From assembly GCF_001895025.1 (NCBI RefSeq), contig NZ_BCXI01000036.1, positions 29,940-93,939 of the forward strand: a stretch of DNA of 64,000 nt. The letters run 5' to 3'. Under the pieces are notes generated by a model, which saw only the letters and a list, made by a program, of their open reading frames with translations, was not told the origin of the DNA and made no database searches. Positions within the stretch are counted from its first letter, which is position 1, and each line of letters begins with the position of its first letter. This document shows positions 63,701-64,000 of this stretch, in pieces. Both the position numbers and the translations under genes were made by a program. The stretch is from Rhodococcus zopfii NBRC 100606 = JCM 9919 (GTDB taxonomy: Bacteria > Actinomycetota > Actinomycetes > Mycobacteriales > Mycobacteriaceae).

Positions 63701-64000
63701 AGCGAGAAGTCGGTTCCGGTGCTGTGCTCGAACGCGAGCATCACCTGGAACAGCGGATTGCGCGCCTGAGACCGCGGCGGGTCGAGCACCTCGACCAGTC
63801 TCTCGAACGGGACGTCGGCGTGTGCGAATGCGCCCAGGTCTGCGTCACGAACCCGCTCGAGATGGTCCGCGAAGGACAGGTCCCCGGAGACATCGGTTCG
63901 GAGAACCAGGGTGTTGACGAACATGCCGATGAGGTCGTCGAGTTCGGCTCGGCCTCGGCCCGCGACGGGGGTTCCGATCGCAATGCCGGGGGTACCGCTG
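57745..64000 (-). CDS. Non-ribosomal peptide synthetase, last modules (5' part outside window)
   Basis: The frame is open from the right edge to a stop at 57745, giving over 2080 residues: end of a condensation domain; adenylation domain 1 (TSGSTGRPKGVAVSH near 62.94 kb; my hand-read code DVWSLALVHK, no sure substrate); carrier (FFALGGNSLS near 61.82 kb); an LCL-type condensation domain (HHIAADGFS near 61.24 kb); adenylation domain 2 (TSGSTGRPKG near 59.80 kb; code DAWQFGLMQK, close to Gln codes); carrier (FFALGGNSLV near 58.68 kb); and a thioesterase (LLGWSLGGVIAH near 58.26 kb). No epimerisation domain. It therefore adds the last two residues of a peptide and releases it. An antigen-85-like gene follows after 5 bases. 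Confidence 0.93.
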   Translation of the reverse strand, partial: SGTPGIAIGTPVAGRGRAELDDLIGMFVNTLVLRTDVSGDLSFADHLERVRDADLGAFAHADVPFERLVEVLDPPRSQARNPLFQVMLAFEHSTGTDFSLGDLSISAVDFGEMPAKFDLHITVAESSDADELTVRIQYARDLFDEPAIVAFADRFVRVLAAAAARPHVAVGDIDLLTVPERARIRAAQTGVARVIRAGTILEQVSARATRTPDAVAVVSDDVQLSYAQFDARVNRLARELIDRGVGPESRVAVFMARSVDMLVALYAVVAAGGAYVPLDPEHPADRSRYVLVTASPLLVLTTAREQGAVPADADVLVVDQLDPSRWSGAPVTDGDRISPLRPQNTAYVIFTSGSTGRPKGVAVSHGAVANQIAWISDRFDLGADDTVLLKTPFTFDVSVWELFGPLACGARLVVASADGHRDPGYLVAAIRRYAVTLVSFVPSMLDAFVEHAESGSCGSLRAVLAAGEALPARTVARLNSRLPDTAVHNLYGPTEFTVHATEVPVHGDCSVVPIGTAVWNSATYVLDGRLLPVPDGVPGELYLSGRQEARGYLGRPGLTADRFVGDPFVIGGRMYRTGDLVRRNRSGQLEYLGRSDFQVKLRGLRIEPGEIEAVLRDDPQVSSAAVIVWQDRLVAYVTPYEGVLEVELVRREAVRRLPRYMVPETIMVLDALPLNASGKVDRKALPEPVPEDRVYRAPVGSVQRSVAAVFAEVLDVEQVGLDDDFFALGGNSLSATRVAARVGAAVDARIPVRTLFEASTVEGLAAAVCALAGAGGVLPLVRQRRPYPVPLSLAQQRMWFLNRFDSASAVNNVPAAIRLSGALDVDALRCAVGDVVARHEILRTCYPDVDGVGTQMVVPAARARIELAVQSVSERDLPEVVTGCLGVGFDVTGSPPLRVRLLRLSDVEHVLVVVVHHIAADGFSMGPLARDVMRAYASRSVGEAPSWDPLDVQYADYALWQRAVLGSEDDPDSVMSRQVAFWSDGLAGVPEVLELPTDRPRPAVASNRGAVHRFVVEPGVVSAIDALAAEFGVTRFMVVHGVFAVLLARLSGTDDIVIGTPVAGRGERALDDLIGMFVNTLVLRTPVSGGKSFAEMLGRVREVDLGAFGHADVPFERLVEVLDPVRSMSWNPLFQVMLTLQNTDPARFELPGLTVAAVETHVPMAKFDLQLTLSESSDGGFAAEFTYATDLFDEATVVSFAERFGRLLSVLVENPHVRVSEAEILTVDEHRSLLASGRGAVVPLPGTVVPDLLALQAERSPAAVAISAGTPALTYSAFEQRVNRLARHLISLGIAPEVPVAVAMRRSVEMVVALHAVLAAGGVYVPVDPEQPDERLSYLLDTADPRLVLTTSGEEIGTGRTVVNIDALDVSGYASDSIRADERHAALRPQNAAYVLFTSGSTGRPKGVAVSHEAVVNQLSWMQAEYLLNASDVVLLKTPATFDASVWELLWPFASGAQMAIAEPDGHRDPAYLARALVDMGVTVAQFVPTVLDAVLDLVDEPTPALRLVFAGGEALPVSTALRARTWFDAQVHNLYGPTEVTMQATHRHGGEAVAGSHVPIGAPVWNTDGWVLDARMRPVPVGVVGELYLSGNQLARGYAAQPRLTAERFVANPFGGAGQRMYRTGDLARWNRNGELEYAGRIDEQVKLRGQRIELGEIESVLREFDSVAAGAVAVRSDRLVGYVVPDGEVSTSVLRAAMGAVLPSFMVPSSFVMLDALPLNASGKLDRKALPDPVFEVREFRPPVNGVEQAVAAVFEDVLGIERVGLDDDFFALGGNSLVATQVTARLRAELNSEVPLQLLFRDSTVEGLAGLIAGAAELIGTHAIGPMLPLREHGSGTPLICVHPIVGLSWCYTGLARRVDTDIRVYGLQTPAVSEDDFAPGSLEALAERYIDELRKVQPEGPYRLLGWSLGGVIAHAMAVQLQRSGAQVELLVMLDSFTGTDAASGEVSEVSMSEVLAGFDLDPEVIGDDTAGIVAALSSLTGCSPERTEQVVTSLFDAAERNSGLMARYEPERFDGDVVYFTAAEDDPTRTRGAAGWRDAVTGVVRNHPVPSTHWGMTSPEALESIVPILNKVLTDGVVE

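Noticed and set aside
1..64000. CRISPR arrays, tRNA/rRNA genes and insertion sequences
   Set aside because: No regularly spaced direct repeats, no tRNA-like or rRNA-like sequence and no transposase were recognised; the tandem repeats found are short coding repeats.

Overview
The window is high-GC actinobacterial DNA and looks like a mycolic-acid bacterium of the Rhodococcus/Nocardia type. The evidence is an antigen-85-like esterase, an IniB-IniA-IniC locus, an EtfD-type iron-sulfur reductase, HspR/HAIR heat-shock control and 3-ketosteroid-type enzymes. No rRNA, tRNA, CRISPR array or insertion sequence was seen. The backbone (clpB with a globin-reductase; dnaK-grpE-dnaJ-hspR; iniBAC with an IniR-like regulator; etfD) occurs in the same relative order, reversed, as I recall for Mycobacterium tuberculosis Rv0338c to Rv0385. 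Lineage-specific modules sit between these anchors.

Layout. 0-6 kb: an SDR cut by the window edge, a membrane protein, a DUF5666 protein, clpB with a HAIR operator, and a globin-FAD/NAD reductase. 6-10 kb: a globin remnant, a GntR regulator and two MFS transporters. 10-20.5 kb: a lipid/steroid-flavoured block of two acyl-CoA ligases, a globin-less reductase, a CBS protein, an SDR, a 3-ketosteroid-dehydrogenase-like flavoprotein, a ketosteroid isomerase with a truncated SnoaL copy behind it, an HsaB-like flavin reductase and a luciferase-like monooxygenase. 20.5-27.4 kb: a translationally coupled nitrogen-scavenging operon (APC permease, two DUF1989 proteins, KipA-KipI carboxyltransferase, allophanate hydrolase) behind a GlnR-type box. 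Its carboxylase has no biotin carboxylase or biotin carrier part. 27.4-31.7 kb: overlapping nucleotidyltransferase-Fic-TetR genes, gabT, and a TetR remnant. 31.7-36 kb: the dnaK operon with three HAIR-like operators.

36-48.4 kb: an AbiEi-like gene carrying two compensating frameshifts, then iniC-iniA-iniB, and divergently a membrane-anchored Hsp70-like protein, an IniR-like LuxR/STAND regulator and a second, degenerate Hsp70-like protein. I regard this dynamin plus Hsp70-fold plus STAND-regulator locus as the most interesting multi-gene system here. 48.4-52.2 kb: two tandem exported S1 proteases, a 32-codon gene isolated between two strong terminators, and a secreted protein. 52.5-55.7 kb: etfD with a repeated Ala/Pro-rich tail and a nested palindromic operator. 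One half of that operator matches 13 of 14 bases of a palindrome in front of the first SDR gene. 55.9-56.5 kb: two head-to-head gene remnants. 56.6-64 kb: an antigen-85-like esterase and the end of a large NRPS (C-A-PCP-C-A-PCP-TE) that runs off the right edge.
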